Below are positions 24,969 through 33,161 of a stretch of 64,000 nucleotides of DNA, in pieces. The translations under genes were made by a program, and so were the position numbers. How positions within the stretch are numbered: position 1 is the stretch's first letter; the number at the start of each line of letters is the position of its first letter. Source of the DNA: Mangrovihabitans endophyticus (GTDB lineage Bacteria > Actinomycetota > Actinomycetes > Mycobacteriales > Micromonosporaceae); contig NZ_BMMX01000002.1 in the NCBI RefSeq assembly GCF_014646155.1, forward strand, positions 310,001 to 374,000, in the 5' to 3' direction. A model generated the notes under the pieces. It ran no database searches. It was not told the origin of the DNA and saw only the letters and a program-made list of their open reading frames with translations.

Positions 24969-25687
24969 CGTGCCTCCACGGCTCGGGCGAGACGTACGGC
25001 GTTGTAGGCAAGAGCCAGATTCGATGAAACCACGGGTATACCGAGTTCATGTTGGAGCAACACGGTTGCTTCAATGGTCGGCCACGCGGTGCAGGAAAGC
25101 ACCAGCGCGTCGGCGCGTCGGCGTTGTTGCGCATCGATGCGGTAAACCAGGTCTGCTATTTGATGCGGTGTTACGCCGGTGAAGTCGTCCAGGAGCCCGA
25201 GATTGAGGCTCGCGTGGTCGAGGACGGTGAAGCCGGCTTCCTGAAGCCGGGCCGCTTGGATTTGCGTGTGCCGGATCGGATACGGCGTGGCGAGGATAAC
25301 CGTTGACGCCTGCACATCGCGGAGCACGTTCTGCAACGCTTCGAAGGCGTCCAGCACCGCGGTATGCCGGTACGCCTCCGGTTTGAGGAAGCCGGTAGAG
25401 GTGCAGGCAACCAGGGCTCCGGCCAATGTCAAGCGGGCGAACTGCCCGAGGGTCTCGGGCACTGCGGCGGCGATCTCGGCGAGGAAGTTGTCCGCGTCGC
25501 GGTATCGGCGTGCCGGGACCAGGCGGGCGTGGTGAAAGACCAGCCGATCCAAACCCAGCCGCGGCAGTTCAGTTTCCACGACGGTGTTACCCCACGGCAC
25601 GAGGACCCCGACGTGGGCTGTTTCCCGCAGCTGTGAATGGCTGTCCCCCAGCAGTGCCAAGGTGTCGACAGCGGCGTCAGCCGGCAT
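24965..25687 (-). CDS. Asp/Glu racemase-superfamily enzyme (maleate isomerase / arylmalonate decarboxylase type)
   Basis: The protein has 240 residues. 'HVGVLVPWGNTVVETELPRL' is the N-terminal signature of maleate cis-trans isomerases. The two catalytic cysteines of the superfamily lie in 'GALVACTSTGFLKPEAY' and 'DALVLSCTAWPTIEATVLL'. 'TVILATPYPIRHTQIQAARL' marks the interdomain segment. Related enzymes racemise, isomerise or decarboxylate small carboxylic acids or hydantoins. Between a radical SAM enzyme and a glycosylase-like protein it may process a carboxylated ring precursor. The start overlaps the radical SAM gene by 11 bp and the stop overlaps the next gene by 4 bp. Confidence 0.75.
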   Translation of the reverse strand: MPADAAVDTLALLGDSHSQLRETAHVGVLVPWGNTVVETELPRLGLDRLVFHHARLVPARRYRDADNFLAEIAAAVPETLGQFARLTLAGALVACTSTGFLKPEAYRHTAVLDAFEALQNVLRDVQASTVILATPYPIRHTQIQAARLQEAGFTVLDHASLNLGLLDDFTGVTPHQIADLVYRIDAQQRRRADALVLSCTAWPTIEATVLLQHELGIPVVSSNLALAYNAVRLARAVEAR

Positions 25688-27188
25688 CGCGGACTCCGTA
25701 GACGAAGCGGGCCGCGTGTTCGGTGACGGTCAGGTCGGCGGGGGTGTAGTGCGGTACGACGGTGTCGCGTTCGACGACCTGAATCGGGTAGGAGCCGAGA
25801 CGTCGGAACCAGGTGCCGCGGCTGGTCACAAAGAACGAATGCAGGCCACGGAGCCGTAGTCCAACGGGGTAGACCCGCTGCTTCATCGGCTGGTCCCAGA
25901 CACCGTCGACGTCTGCCTTCCAGGTGGCGAAATGTTCCTGCGATGGTGGTGGGGTCGTCCTTGTCATGGTCGCCAGTGGTGTGCCGGGATAGGCACGGGC
26001 CTGCCGAACGTTGGTGCGATGGCACATCACTCCGGCGGTCAGCAGGTCGTCGAGGCCCCGGAGGTTGGCCAGGTGGGTGCGGTGAGTTTCGCCGGGTAGC
26101 CCGTAGATGATGTTGATTCCGGGCAGCAGCGCGGGCAGGCCGGCGGGGCCGCGCTGGTTGCCGACGGCGTTGATGTTGTCGATCGCGCGCCGCAAAATCT
26201 GCGGTGTGCAGGTGAGCGCGTTCCTCTCGATCACGGTCGGGTCGAAGGACTCCATGCCCATGGGTGCGCAGTTGCCTTCGGTGCAGTAGGCGGCCACGAG
26301 CGCCGCGATGCGGGCACCGGCCGGCGAGGCTACCGCGAGAGGGTCGGCGTTGTCGATGTGCAGGACCTCAATGGCCGGGCACGCCTCGCGGATCCCTGCG
26401 AGGAGGCGTTCGATGGTCGCGATGTCGCGGTTCCAGGCGGAGAAGAAGCACGTCTGCTGCCCGAGCCGGAAGTGGCGGACACCAGCGGCATAGAGTTGCC
26501 CGATCTCCTCCAGAACGTCGTCGAGGTCTCGGAAGGCGACGGCGGACGACTTGACCGGCTCGTTGCAGAAGCTGCAGTACCGGCGGCGCGTGCAGCCGCG
26601 GTAGAGCTCGATTTCGCCGACCGGCTCCCAGCCGAGCTGACCGATCAGGTCGGTGAACGAATCGCGGTCGGAGCGCAGTTGCGCGTATTCGGCGCCGGCA
26701 CGGCTGCCTAACGCTATGTTTCTCGAGGTGATGGTGTGCGTGTGGAGCGCGTCGAAGAGCCCGGCGTAGGTAGCGGTGTTCGCCAAGACGTGGTTGGCCA
26801 TGGGTCCGAGGAGCACGCGGCGGCCTCGTACACCGGCCAGGATACGGACGATCTCGTCGATCGAGCCGTTGTGGGCGTGCAGGTGTACCGATGGGACCGC
26901 GTCGCCGGCCACGATGACCACCGTGCTCGCATCTTGGAGAAGCTTGATGGCGTTACCGCGGTTGGATGTCGCCGAGTACGTGAGCGGGTCGGACTGGGGC
27001 GGAGCTACCAGTGGCTCACCACCGTTGAGCTCCCACCGAACGTCATCGATGGTCAGGTAGTGAACTTCAGATCCCGGGCTGCGGCTCAGGGCGGACCATG
27101 CCTGACGTACGTATGCCGAGAGGTAGGGCGGGACGCCCAAGCCACTGGGCTCAACCGTGTAGCAGTCCAGGATGACCGCAGTGTCCAC
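25677..27188 (-). CDS. Radical SAM enzyme with atypical CX5CX2C cluster motif
   Basis: The protein has 503 residues from a GTG at 27188, chosen for GGAAGG 7 nt upstream; the open frame extends further but is not protein-like. The first 185 residues look like an N-terminal Rossmann/B12-binding-like region ('VVIVAGDAVPSVHLHAHNGS'). 'ELYRGCTRRRYCSFCNEPV' holds the Fe-S cysteines Cys199, Cys205 and Cys208, i.e. CX5CX2C instead of CX3CX2C. The remaining barrel motifs include 'VLHIDNADPLAVAS' and 'GINIIYGLPGETHRTHLANL'. It probably starts the operon's pathway by a radical rearrangement, methylation or C-C bond step. A palindrome lies 80 bp upstream. Confidence 0.8.
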   Translation of the reverse strand: MDTAVILDCYTVEPSGLGVPPYLSAYVRQAWSALSRSPGSEVHYLTIDDVRWELNGGEPLVAPPQSDPLTYSATSNRGNAIKLLQDASTVVIVAGDAVPSVHLHAHNGSIDEIVRILAGVRGRRVLLGPMANHVLANTATYAGLFDALHTHTITSRNIALGSRAGAEYAQLRSDRDSFTDLIGQLGWEPVGEIELYRGCTRRRYCSFCNEPVKSSAVAFRDLDDVLEEIGQLYAAGVRHFRLGQQTCFFSAWNRDIATIERLLAGIREACPAIEVLHIDNADPLAVASPAGARIAALVAAYCTEGNCAPMGMESFDPTVIERNALTCTPQILRRAIDNINAVGNQRGPAGLPALLPGINIIYGLPGETHRTHLANLRGLDDLLTAGVMCHRTNVRQARAYPGTPLATMTRTTPPPSQEHFATWKADVDGVWDQPMKQRVYPVGLRLRGLHSFFVTSRGTWFRRLGSYPIQVVERDTVVPHYTPADLTVTEHAARFVYGVRDAG

Positions 27189-27268
27189 GCGACAGCCTTC
27201 CGCGGAGGAGGTCGCGCCACGGACGATCGTCGGCTCGCCCTGCGCCACCCACGTGAGAAGACAACTCA

Positions 27269-27288
27269 GAGTCATATCACCATGACTC
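27269..27288. promoter_or_regulatory. Inverted repeat upstream of the radical SAM operon
   Basis: GAGTCAT (27269-27275) and ATGACTC (27282-27288) form a perfect 7-bp inverted repeat with a 6-bp spacer, 81-100 bp before the GTG of the radical SAM gene. A sigma70-like TTGAGT overlaps one arm on the minus strand. It could be an operator. No regulator gene lies beside it. The rest of 27189-27722 shows nothing else I can identify. Confidence 0.35.
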
Positions 27289-27722
27289 AAAAGTGCCCTA
27301 ACGTGGAAGAGGCGCGGAGGATAAATCTGTGTCGATCTATTGAGGTATGGGGTGCCGTGATCGGGCACCGTAAGGGTTACCCGAGCGCCGACCAGAACGG
27401 CCTGCACGGCCAGTCTGGCCAGAGCAATGTGGTGGCGGAACTCGTCACCTACGGGTTCGCACGCAGGTTCCGTCGAAGTACGCTGACGCCCGTGGTCTCG
27501 GTGCGGACCAGATACTGAAGACGCGCCCACAGGCCCACCACGGAGCGAAAGGCCCCGACACCGGCGAGCGACGCGTAATAGGGACCCATGGTCGGGCCGG
27601 CTACACCACCGGTGGGATGCACAGCCTTGTGTAGCCAGCCGGGGCCGAAGACTGCTCATCGCCCAGGATTCGCCGCCAGCTCGTCCCGTGGTCGTCTACC
27701 CGATGATGATCTCCCTCGCCAT

Positions 27723-28907
27723 CTAGCCGATCTGGGCGACGGCCCGGGGCTCGTCGGGGCCGTAGTTGCACAGGTCGACCGATACGTAGCCCTCGTCCGG
27801 ATACCAGGCGAAGACCGCGGACCAGCCGTTGGAACTGCCGCCGCTGTGCCCGATGAACCAGTGCCCGTCGACCATCGTGGCCAACGGCGCGTAGCAGTGG
27901 TACTGGTACAGCGCCGGTTTCCCGGCTGGCGGTACCGGTACCGGTACCGGGTACTTCGAGGTCGTCGCCAGCCAGGTGTGCTGGGCGTCGAGGAGTTTCG
28001 CACCGTTCAGCGCACCGACGAAGGCCACCATGTCGGCTACGGTGGAGTAGGCGTCCCCCGCGCCCGTACCCATGGAGATCCCGTCCTTGAGGCGGTCGAC
28101 GCGCGGGCCGCCGCTGCGCGGATCCTGCGCGGCGTACGGGTGGGCGATCCTGCGGCTGTCGCGACACTGGTCGCGGGTGTAGAAGTCGCTGCTCGCCATG
28201 CCGGCCGGCCGGAACACGTGCTGGCGGACGTAGTCGTAGTACGTCTGCCCGGAGACGGCCGCGACGACGAATTGCAGCACGATGAAGCCGACGTTGCTGT
28301 ACAGGTACGCCGAGCCGGGCGTGAAGTTCAGCGGGGCCGCGCGGACGAGTGCCAGCAGGCCGTCGGACTCCTGTGCCTCGCTGGTCCAGCTCTTCATGAT
28401 CGGTTGGTTGGCTTCGGTGTAGATGTCGCCTAGGCCCGAGGTGTGGGTGAGCAGGTGATGAATGGTGACGTTGTCGGCTATCTCGGCGGCGAATCCGTCC
28501 AGATAGCCGCCGAGCTTCTCGTGGTAGCCGATCTTGCTCTGCTGGACGAGCTGGCCGATGGCCATGCCGGTGAACACCTTGGTGATCGAACCGAGCCCGA
28601 AGACGGTGTCCGGCGTGATCGGCAGTGACCGGCTCGTGTCCGCCATGCCGTAGCTGCGGGCCAGTACGGGGTGGCCGTCGTGCAGGAGCAGGTAGTTGCC
28701 GGAGTAGGAGTAGGCGGCTGCCAATGTGCGATCAGCTGGTCCAGCGCGCCGCCGGGCCGCAAGGTCCGAGGGGACCGGCTTGCCGGATGCCGTGTCCCCG
28801 GCTTGGGCCGAAGGGATGCCGGCCGTAGCGAGCAGTCCGCCGGCGGCGACCGTGCCCGCGCCGAGCATGCCGAGCATCGTGCGCCGCGAGGTTCGAGGAG
28901 TGTTCAT
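27723..28907 (-). CDS. Tat-exported serine hydrolase (beta-lactamase / DD-peptidase family)
   Basis: The protein has 394 residues from ATG 28907. The N-terminus 'TSRRTMLGMLGAGTVAAGGL' carries the twin-arginine signal, with a probable cleavage near 'PSAQAGD', so the folded enzyme should be exported. The SxxK motif is 'LGSITKVF' (Ser107, Lys110), the YxN motif is 'YLYSNVGFI' and the third motif is 'IGHSGGSSNGW' (HxG). All are intact, which fits class C-type beta-lactamases, DD-carboxypeptidases or esterases (PF00144). It is unrelated in detail to the duplicated serine hydrolases at 7593 and 47602. Transcribed alone; divergent from a truncated histidine kinase. Confidence 0.85.
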   Translation of the reverse strand: MNTPRTSRRTMLGMLGAGTVAAGGLLATAGIPSAQAGDTASGKPVPSDLAARRRAGPADRTLAAAYSYSGNYLLLHDGHPVLARSYGMADTSRSLPITPDTVFGLGSITKVFTGMAIGQLVQQSKIGYHEKLGGYLDGFAAEIADNVTIHHLLTHTSGLGDIYTEANQPIMKSWTSEAQESDGLLALVRAAPLNFTPGSAYLYSNVGFIVLQFVVAAVSGQTYYDYVRQHVFRPAGMASSDFYTRDQCRDSRRIAHPYAAQDPRSGGPRVDRLKDGISMGTGAGDAYSTVADMVAFVGALNGAKLLDAQHTWLATTSKYPVPVPVPPAGKPALYQYHCYAPLATMVDGHWFIGHSGGSSNGWSAVFAWYPDEGYVSVDLCNYGPDEPRAVAQIG

Positions 28908-29019
28908 GGCGGCAAGCCTGCTGCCCGTGTCGCGCTGCTGGCCTCTGTCGCACGACGGATCCGGAACACGACTCGCGACAGACGCGCCTGGCGACCTGGG
29001 CCCGTAGGCTCGGACGGTC

Positions 29020-29565
29020 ATGAACGAGGCGATCCGCGACTGGACCCCCACCGCGGCTCTCCTCGGCGCAGCGCTGCTGATCGGGCAGGCGCCCCACCAG
29101 GGCGCGCCGTGGTGGGCTTCGGCGTTCGTCTCCGCCGCCGCGGTGGGCCTGCGCAATGGGTTCCCGGTCGCGATGCTCGGCATCAGCACCCTGTGCACAG
29201 CGGCTCATCTCCTCACCGGCGCACCCGTCGGCATCGTCGACTGCGGTCTGCTCATCTGTCTGTACGCGGTGGACGTCCGTCGGCCGCGACCGGTGTCGGC
29301 CCTCACCCTCCCCGTGCTGCTGCTGGCCTTGGCTGGCTGGAGCGGGGTGTACGTGCTGCGGGGGCACCTCGTCCCAGGGCTGCCCGTGCTCGCCTTCGAG
29401 GTCGGGCACGCGCCCGCGGCGCGGCCGGAGCTCGGCGTGCGGCCGAGCGACGCGGCGCGCTGGAGCGGCCCGGTGGTGCTCGGCTCGTTGTTCGTCGCCG
29501 CCCGCATTCACTCGCCGACCTGCATCTGCAGGCAGGCGACACCGAGATGGCGTACGCGGAACTGA
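29020..29565 (+). pseudogene. Sensor histidine kinase, membrane domain only (truncated)
   Basis: Starting at ATG 29020, four to five hydrophobic segments follow: 'PTAALLGAALLIGQAP', 'WWASAFVSAAAVGLRNGFPV', 'VSALTLPVLLLALAGWSGVY' and 'GPVVLGSLFVAARI'. This is the usual opening of NarL-type two-component sensor kinases of actinobacteria. After about 29505 the frame enters sequence belonging to the next gene in another frame. The phosphoacceptor helix and ATPase domain are absent. It is a deletion product, fused at its 3' end to the SEC-C gene. Confidence 0.55.
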
Positions 29566-30245
29566 ATGCCGTAGCGAAAGATCCCGCCCTGGGCGAACGG
29601 CAGTGCGAACTCGCCGCGGAACTTCTCGCCGCTCATGGCAACCTCGGTCAGGCCGCCCGCTGGTACGACCGCGCCGCCGCCCACCTCACCGAGGAGCAAC
29701 TCGACGCACTGCGCCGCCGTGACCAGTTGCTCACCATCGGCACCACCATCATGCTGCGCAACCGGCAGCGCGTACGCCAGCAGCTCGGCCACCCGCCCGA
29801 CCTGCTCGACACCCGCGTCCCCCCACTGCAAGACCCGGAGAAGCCCACCACGTCCGAGGACGTTCTCGACTTCGTGAACTCCGGCTTCGTCCCCCGGCAG
29901 ACCCGTATGCTCACCTTCCAACGCGACCAGCGCCGACTCGCCCAGCAACAATGGCCCGGCGTCTACGAGCAACCGGAAGACGAGTACTACGACGCCGCCG
30001 AACACCGGTGGCGCGAGGTACGCGACAGCGGAGTCCCGTCGATCACCGTCGTCGCCGCCCAGGTCGACGCCCTCATCGAGTTCGCACGTCAGCATGGCGG
30101 ATCACCGACGGACGCAAACACCAAACGGCGATACTGCGAGACCGCACCCGATCACCTGACCATCAACTGGCCGCCGGAACGCAACGCCGCCTGCTGGTGC
30201 GGCTCCGGACGCAAATACAAGAAATGCTGCGGCCGGCCTCAGTAG
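29547..30245 (+). CDS. SEC-C motif protein, probably 5'-truncated
   Basis: The protein has 232 residues from ATG 29547. The frame is protein-like from about 29507 ('HSLADLHLQAGDTEMAYAEL'), so the natural start has probably been lost at the join with the histidine kinase fragment. The N-terminal part is helical-repeat-like ('LAAELLAAHGNLGQAARWYD'). The C-terminus ends 'ACWCGSGRKYKKCCGRP', an intact SEC-C zinc-binding motif (CxCxSGxKYKxCC) as found at the end of SecA and many stand-alone proteins. Function unknown; SEC-C proteins often accompany nucleic-acid or ribosome-associated activities. It lies 65 bp upstream of jetA and could share its promoter. Confidence 0.65.
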   Translation: MAYAELNAVAKDPALGERQCELAAELLAAHGNLGQAARWYDRAAAHLTEEQLDALRRRDQLLTIGTTIMLRNRQRVRQQLGHPPDLLDTRVPPLQDPEKPTTSEDVLDFVNSGFVPRQTRMLTFQRDQRRLAQQQWPGVYEQPEDEYYDAAEHRWREVRDSGVPSITVVAAQVDALIEFARQHGGSPTDANTKRRYCETAPDHLTINWPPERNAACWCGSGRKYKKCCGRPQ

Positions 30246-30310
30246 ACCTCGTCGTCCGAAGCGGGTGACCCGACGGATGGTACGGCGTCGCGGTCGATAC
30301 AGTCGGCACG

Positions 30311-31837
30311 GTGACCACCGGAACCGCTCCTCCGTCGTTTGGCCTGGACGACTTCGGGCTCGACGACCGGATGCGGCTGTTCGGATACGTCACCGCCGAC
30401 AACCGGCTCGCCTACCTGTGGGTGCTGCGGGCCTTCGACGCCGCCCGGTCCGGCTATCAGGTCGTGCTGCACACCGCCGAGGTCGGCGCCACCCTGGCCA
30501 CGCTGGCCGGAACCCACCCCGGGTGTCCCGACCCGGCGACGCTGGAGCTGCCCCGGCTGCTGGATGCCCTGGTCGACTGGGGTGTGCTCGACCGTGGCCA
30601 GGACGGAGCCCGGGCGGCGACGCTTTCTGAATACCGCAACCGGCACTCGGTCTACCAGTTCACGGAGGCCGGCTACCGTGCCCACCGGGCCGTGGAGAGC
30701 GTGCTCGCCGCCGGGTTGGAGGACAGCAGCCTGTCCCGGCTGGTCTTCGCTGACCTGCTGGCCGATCTCAAAGCCTTGGCCGCCGCCAACGCCGCGGGCG
30801 ACGGCGAGGAGGTCTTCCGCAAGCTCAACCGCCTCGACCGGGCCCTGGCCGATGTTGCCGAGCGGGCGGCGCGGTTCTATCACATGCTCGGGGACCTGAG
30901 CCGCACCCATGACGTACGCCCCGAGGTGTTCCTGTCGCACAAGGACGCTCTGCTGGCCCACCTGCGTGACTTTCACGACGAGCTGCAGCGTTACACCCCG
31001 CGGCTGCGGGAGGCGGTCGAGGAGGCCGAGGCGACCGGGCTGGAACGCATGATCGAGGCGGCGGCGGAGGCCGACGACCGGCTCTTCGCGACTCCGGCGG
31101 AGCGGCTGGCGGACTGGCACCGCCGCTGGACCGGCCTGCGATCCTGGCTGGCGCCGCCCGGCGCGGACACCCCCAGCGAGGCCGAGCGGCTGTCCGGGGC
31201 GACGATGACGGCGGTCAGCGACGTGCTGGCCCTGCTGCGCCGGGTCACCGAGTCGCGGCGCGGCGGGGTGAGCCGCGAGTCGCAGCTACGGCACCTGGCG
31301 GCCTGGTTCACGCAGGCGGGCTCCGAGGACGCGGCGCACGCCCTGTTCGACGTGGTGTTCGGGCTGGGTGCGCCGCGGCACGCCGGGGTTGCGCACGCCG
31401 ATCCGGAAGCGATCCCGACGCGGTTGTCCTGGTGGGAGGCGCCGGCGGTCGAGCTGTCGCGCACGCTGGTCCAGTCCGGCCGGATGCCCGGGCAGGGCAA
31501 CGGGCGCCCGGCCCGGATCGACCGCAGCGACGTCGCGCGGCGGGTCCTGCGGGAGCGGCAGGTCGCCGAGGAGAAGCGGCAGGCGGCCGCCGCGGAGGGG
31601 CTCGTGCACACGACCGCGCCGCTGACCGAGCCGCAGGCGGCGGTGCTGCGGCGGCTGCTGGACCTCGCCCTCGCGGCGCGGGCCGCCGGGCGCCGGGACG
31701 CGCCGGTCGCCGCGGCCGCCTTCGGGGTCAAGCTCACCCTGACACCACGCCCGGGGCGCTTCACGACGGTGGTCACCGAGTCCGGGCGGCTGCACCTCGA
31801 CGGGTACGACCTCGCGCTGACCCAGGGGCGCGGATGA
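30311..31837 (+). CDS. jetA: JetA (DUF2397 / TIGR02677), Wadjet anti-plasmid system
   Basis: The 508-residue protein from GTG 30311 begins 'MRLFGYVTADNRLAYLWVLR' (residues 20-39), the hallmark opening of DUF2397. An early winged-helix region contains 'ELPRLLDALVDWGVLDRGQD' and 'RHSVYQFTEAGYRAHRAVES'. Long helices follow, and a C-terminal part ends 'FTTVVTESGRLHLDGYDL'. In Wadjet complexes JetA is the kleisin-like subunit that bridges the SMC-like ATPase. The stop overlaps jetB by 4 bp (ATGA at 31834), and the four genes are in the canonical ABCD order. Length is normal, so it should be functional. Confidence 0.9.
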   Translation: MTTGTAPPSFGLDDFGLDDRMRLFGYVTADNRLAYLWVLRAFDAARSGYQVVLHTAEVGATLATLAGTHPGCPDPATLELPRLLDALVDWGVLDRGQDGARAATLSEYRNRHSVYQFTEAGYRAHRAVESVLAAGLEDSSLSRLVFADLLADLKALAAANAAGDGEEVFRKLNRLDRALADVAERAARFYHMLGDLSRTHDVRPEVFLSHKDALLAHLRDFHDELQRYTPRLREAVEEAEATGLERMIEAAAEADDRLFATPAERLADWHRRWTGLRSWLAPPGADTPSEAERLSGATMTAVSDVLALLRRVTESRRGGVSRESQLRHLAAWFTQAGSEDAAHALFDVVFGLGAPRHAGVAHADPEAIPTRLSWWEAPAVELSRTLVQSGRMPGQGNGRPARIDRSDVARRVLRERQVAEEKRQAAAAEGLVHTTAPLTEPQAAVLRRLLDLALAARAAGRRDAPVAAAAFGVKLTLTPRPGRFTTVVTESGRLHLDGYDLALTQGRG

Positions 31838-33153
31838 GGTTCGCGGCCGACGTGCCGGATCTGGAGCTGGCCGACTATCAGCGGGCGGTCCGCCTGGTCC
31901 TGCGGCATCCCCTGATCACGGCGAGCTGGCCCGACGAGCGAGCGCTGCCGCGCGTCCGCCGGTTCGCGGCCACGCTGCGCCAGGATCTGGCCGAGGCGTT
32001 CGGCTATCGGCTGGAGTCGCACGGCCGGGTCGTCCGGTTGATCCGTACGGCCGACGGGCTCGACCCGCAGCGCCCGGCGGTCTCGCGTACCGGTAAGGCT
32101 TTCGACCGGCAGCGGTACGCCTATCTGGCGCTCGCGCTGGCGGCGCTGGGCCGCGCCGGGGTGCAGACGACCCTGAGCGAGCTGGCGGACGCCGTGGCCG
32201 GGGACGCCAATCGGATCGCCGGGCTGGGGCTCGACGCGGATCGGGGCGCGGACCGGCGAGCGTTCGTGGACGCGGTCGCCTGGCTGGAGGAGCGCGGCGT
32301 GCTGCGGGTGGCGGACGGCTCGAGCGCCGGCTGGGCCAGCGACCCTCGCGCGGGCGAGGCTCTGTACGACGTCGAGCGCGACGCCGTCCTCGCGCTGTTT
32401 CGCCCGCCTCGGGTGCTGCAGCAGCTCGACTCGGTGACCTCACTGCTGGAACGCTCGTTCGTCAGTAGCGGCAACGCGGAGCGCCGGTCGGCGGCGCAGG
32501 CGGCCCGCCGGGCGGTGGTGGAACGGCCGGTCGTCTATTACGACGACGTGCCCGGCGACCTCGTCAATCACCTGCGCGGTCAGGCGCTGCCGGCCGACCT
32601 GCACCGCCTGACCGGGCTGCGGCTGGAACGGCGGGCCGAGGGCGTCCTGCTGGTCGACACCGTCGGCTGGTCGGCGGAGCGTTTCCCCGGTACGGGTTCC
32701 GTCGCGCAGGCCGCGGTCCTGCTCGCGGTCGAGATCGCCGAGCGGGTGAGCGACCCCGACGGGCGCAGAGCTCGCCGGATGCCCGCGCCGGACCCGCGCG
32801 ACGCCCAGGACCGGCTGACCGTCCAGGTGGATCTCGGCCTGCCCGCCGCGATCCCGCTCGCCGAGACCGACGAGCCGGAGACCGAGCCGCAGCGAGATGT
32901 CCTGGAGGAACGCCGGCTTCCGTTGATCACCGACAGCTTTCTGCGTGACGCCACTTCCGAGATCCTGCAGCGGTACGGGTCAGCCTTCGGCGCCGCGTGG
33001 CACGCCGACCCCGACCGGCTGCGTAGCGAGGCGACCGCGCTGCTGGCCCGCTTCGGCGCCGTGACCGTCGTGCCCGGCGGCGTGCTCGCTCGCCCCCTGA
33101 TCGGCCGCTATCGCGCCACTGTCGCCCAGGTCAAGCAACGACCACTCTTCTGA
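31834..33153 (+). CDS. jetB: JetB (DUF2398 / TIGR02678), Wadjet anti-plasmid system
   Basis: The 439-residue protein starts inside the jetA stop. 'LADYQRAVRLVLRHPLITAS' near the N-terminus, 'TFGYRLESHGRVVRLIR'-like text around 60-75, 'DRQRYAYLALALAALGRAGV' and winged-helix text 'WLEERGVLRVADG' match DUF2398. In the complex JetB plays the part of a KITE-type winged-helix partner on JetA. The C-terminal 'ERRLPLITDSFLRDATSEIL' and 'PGGVLARPLIGRYRATVAQV' are also typical. Eight bp separate it from jetC. No frameshift or missing block is visible. Confidence 0.9.
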   Translation: MRFAADVPDLELADYQRAVRLVLRHPLITASWPDERALPRVRRFAATLRQDLAEAFGYRLESHGRVVRLIRTADGLDPQRPAVSRTGKAFDRQRYAYLALALAALGRAGVQTTLSELADAVAGDANRIAGLGLDADRGADRRAFVDAVAWLEERGVLRVADGSSAGWASDPRAGEALYDVERDAVLALFRPPRVLQQLDSVTSLLERSFVSSGNAERRSAAQAARRAVVERPVVYYDDVPGDLVNHLRGQALPADLHRLTGLRLERRAEGVLLVDTVGWSAERFPGTGSVAQAAVLLAVEIAERVSDPDGRRARRMPAPDPRDAQDRLTVQVDLGLPAAIPLAETDEPETEPQRDVLEERRLPLITDSFLRDATSEILQRYGSAFGAAWHADPDRLRSEATALLARFGAVTVVPGGVLARPLIGRYRATVAQVKQRPLF

Positions 33154-33161
33154 GGAACCGC

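Noticed and set aside
27282..27518. Small plus-strand frame starting ATGACTC
   Set aside because: No ribosome-binding site and no family similarity; it starts inside the candidate operator.
27189..27659. N-terminal extension of the radical SAM gene
   Set aside because: Open by chance; a GTG at 27188 with a good ribosome-binding site starts the recognisable protein.
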